Source: Pyrocephalus nanus (lineage: Eukaryota; Chordata; Aves; Passeriformes; Tyrannidae). From it: a DNA stretch of 64,000 bases. The notes below the pieces were generated by a model. That model saw nothing but the letters and a program-made list of their open reading frames with translations. It did not search any database and was not told the origin of the DNA. The stretch lies in assembly GCA_038380795.1 (NCBI GenBank), contig CM076260.1, forward strand, positions 5,245,533 through 5,309,532, given 5' to 3'. The position numbers were made by a program, and so were the translations under genes. Below, piece after piece: positions 61,838 through 64,000 of this stretch. Numbering within the stretch: position 1 is the first letter of the stretch; the number at the start of each line of letters is the position of its first letter.

Positions 61838-62237
61838 TCAACAGGCTGAGGGAACTGAGGATGTTCACCTGGAGAAGAGAAGGCTCCTGGGAGGCCTCAG
61901 AGCCCCTTCCAGGGCCTAAGGGGGACTCCAAGAGTTGGAAAGAGACTTTGGACAAGGGCCTGGAGTGACAGGAGAAGGGGAATGGCTTCAAACTGACAGA
62001 GGGCAGGGTTAGATGGGGCATTAGGAAGAAATTCTTGGCTCTGAGGGTGGTGAGGCCCTGGCACAGGTTGCTCAGAGAAGCTGTGGCTGCTCCATCCCTG
62101 GAAGTGTCCAAGGCCAGGTTGGACAGGACTTGGAGCAATGTTGGATAGTGGAAGGTGTCCCTGCCCATGGCAGGGGGCTGGAACGAGATGGTGTTTTAAG
62201 ATCTCTTTCCAGCCCAAACCATTCTGTGATTCTACAA
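61838..62237 (+). mobile_element. CR1 LINE, about 400 bases, plus strand
   Basis: Starts AGGCTGAGGGAACTGAGGAT GTTCACCTGGAGAAGAGAAG and runs to the tail CCATTCTGTGATTCTACAA. Translation keeps the C-terminal end of ORF2: RKKFLALRVVRPWHRLLREA, then APSLEVSKARLDRTWSNVG before a stop. The upstream part is frameshifted. The 3' region has the blocks GTGGAAGGTGTCCCTGCCCA TGGCAGGGGGCTGGAA in near-consensus form. A truncated, non-autonomous copy. Confidence 0.96.
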
Positions 62238-64000
62238 TGGCTAACAGAACACAAGCAGCAGGGTCCTGCATGGCACCCATGAAAAACTGTCAGTATAAAA
62301 ATAAATCAGACAATCCAGTGCTTCTGAGCAGAACCTGTGCCTCTTGCATTCTTATTACCTCAGTGACTTGACCAGAGATTTCATACATTGCTTTATCTCC
62401 TGGTTGTCATATCAAACCTGGCACTGCAAGACTTGGTTGCCACAGGTTGTGCTGCAGGACTGGTGCTCCACACGTACAGCGAGGAGCCTTCCCCCAAACC
62501 AAAAACATCAAACAGTGCAACTTCAGACTGGATTTCATGAGTCCCACTTGACAAGGAATTCTTTCTGCCATGATATAACAACAGGATATAGCCCTGGGTG
62601 AGCAGAAAACCTGCACTTTGAGTCATGGGGTGGTGCTCCAGAAAACTCCCAAGCTCTGCACTTGCAGACTGCCAGTCGCTGATCTGGGAAATTCTCCATT
62701 GGGGCTCACTGCTTTTCCCATCCAAGCCTCAAGAGCTATCATTTAATTAATTCAGGGGAAAAAAAGGTTTGACCCATAAGATGAGCCTTTTTTGTAAGGA
62801 AAAAAAATATACCTCCTTTTCTGGCATAAGTTTGTATCACTACAGGATTCCAAACATATGAGATAATTTTAACCTTTTTTTTTTTTTTTTTAATATATAT
62901 TACATGCAAATTGAGGGACTATCTCTGACCTTCCAAGCAAAGTTGAATAGTAATGGTTTTAGTATCCATAAATTTTTGGGTGTCACTTGCTAGTAAAATG
63001 TTGGATAGGAAAAACAGGGGGAAATAGCCTATCCATATGAAAACAATAATCATGTAATATTTATTGTCTGGGATTGAAATGTTTCAAATATTCAAAGCAA
63101 TAAAACGTCAGGAAAAGCTGGACTTCCTGATGTAAAAAGGCCATAAATTTCTTCCTTCATAAGACACAAGGAGGGGGGAAAAAAATCAATGTGACATTTT
63201 ACGCTAAAGAAAGAAAGAGAAAAAGAAAGAAATAATGAAAGAAAAGAAAAAACCACACACTTAAATCCAAGTTAAAGCAGTGGAGAGCCCCCAGAGGGCA
63301 CAATCCACTTACCTTTGGAAGGCTGCAGGAAGGAAATGGCAGCCAAGAGCACAACTCATGTATTGTAAAATATAAGGACATTTCATAACAATTTAAGGGA
63401 GCAATGAGGTATCTCTGCAGTGTCCGGCTCAGACAACTCCCTTCAACATTCAAGAGCTATAAAAGTACCTGCTGTTGTCCTCCATGCACAGACTGGGGGC
63501 TTATTCCCAGCCCTCTGAGATCTCTCCCTCTCAAACTGTGTTTTGTTGACTTTAAAAAACCCCAACAAACCACTGCCAACAAAAAAAGCAACTTTCAAAT
63601 TCAAAAGTGCCTTTTACACCTAGGTCAAAGATTTTTTTTTCCCCAAAACTTCAGGAAGTTTCACAATCTCTTAAAGATCCACAGTGTGCAAGAGAAAAAT
63701 AACAGACGGCAAAAAACCCCAAAATTAAATTACTTCTACAAAGTAAAAATCTTTTATCTTTACAAGGATAAAATACTTTCATTGCAGAGAGAGGGAGGCA
63801 TCAAAACAAGGCTACATTGTCTTTTGGATTTGTAAAAGCAGAGCTGGTTTTTGGAATTCAGTCTTCATGAAAAATATGAATATATATATTCAGATTTATT
63901 TAATATATATGCATATAAATTAATATATTTTCTACGCTTCTCCTGCTCAGCTATGAATAAAGTTTTAATAACAGGCTCTTTAAGTGCTGCATTAATTTTT
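62238..64000. other. Unassigned AT-rich sequence with simple repeats
   Basis: A T17 run followed by TAATATATAT lies at 62875-62900, (GAAA)n-like purine repeats at about 63208-63250, and TA-rich short palindromes at about 63878-63935. A 143-codon ATG frame at 63404-63835 (+) is unrecognised. No exon called. Confidence 0.5.

Overview
This window looks like a piece of a bird nuclear genome, either intergenic or inside a very large intron. The main evidence is about fifteen 3' ends of CR1 LINEs of the avian type. Each carries the diagnostic block that reads GGTTTGGGTTGGAAGGGACC on one strand and ends in short repeats of the ATTCTATGA / AATCACAG type. The DNA is AT-rich and poor in CpG, full of A/T tracts and small microsatellites, and has no run of open reading frames. 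I found no protein-coding exon, tRNA, rRNA or known ncRNA that I could defend. The longer open frames are read-throughs of CR1, poly-purine or poly-T DNA, or unrecognised frames of a length expected by chance. I cannot name the species or the neighbouring genes.

Layout. 1-11.8 kb is mostly unique sequence, with one CR1 end (4855-5000), a possible G-quadruplex (3267-3301) and a palindrome joined to a heptamer repeat (10128-10181). 11.87-12.33 kb holds a decayed L2-type LINE whose C-terminal reverse-transcriptase region is still readable across three frames. 13.8-14.05 kb has two CR1 3' ends joined head to tail. 14-20 kb is largely unassigned. 20.17-20.38 kb is a small CpG-rich patch. 22.2-24.5 kb is a CR1 cluster that includes the longest avian-type copy (22262-22856). 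26.6-32.4 kb holds three more CR1 ends and a perfect 15-bp hairpin (27871-27905).

32.8-39.1 kb stands out. It contains pieces of old CR1 families like those best known from turtles and crocodilians, with many stop codons, plus a MIR fragment, a 40-base T tract grown inside one old CR1, and a 125-bp T/G low-complexity block. 42-62 kb adds further MIR-like SINE remnants (44.43, 57.16 and 60.90 kb, perhaps 42.33 kb), another old CR1 end (58.44 kb) and six younger CR1 ends. Two of these young ends, at 59.06 and 60.06 kb, face away from each other as an inverted pair. The last 2 kb is AT-rich with GAAA and TA repeats.

The window therefore records several layers of retrotransposition: L2 and MIR first, then old amniote CR1, then avian CR1. 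It shows no set of genes working together. No new genetic system was found. The best leads are the hairpin at 27.87 kb, the CpG patch at 20.2 kb, the concentration of ancient repeats at 32-39 kb, and a few open frames that could be tested as exons.
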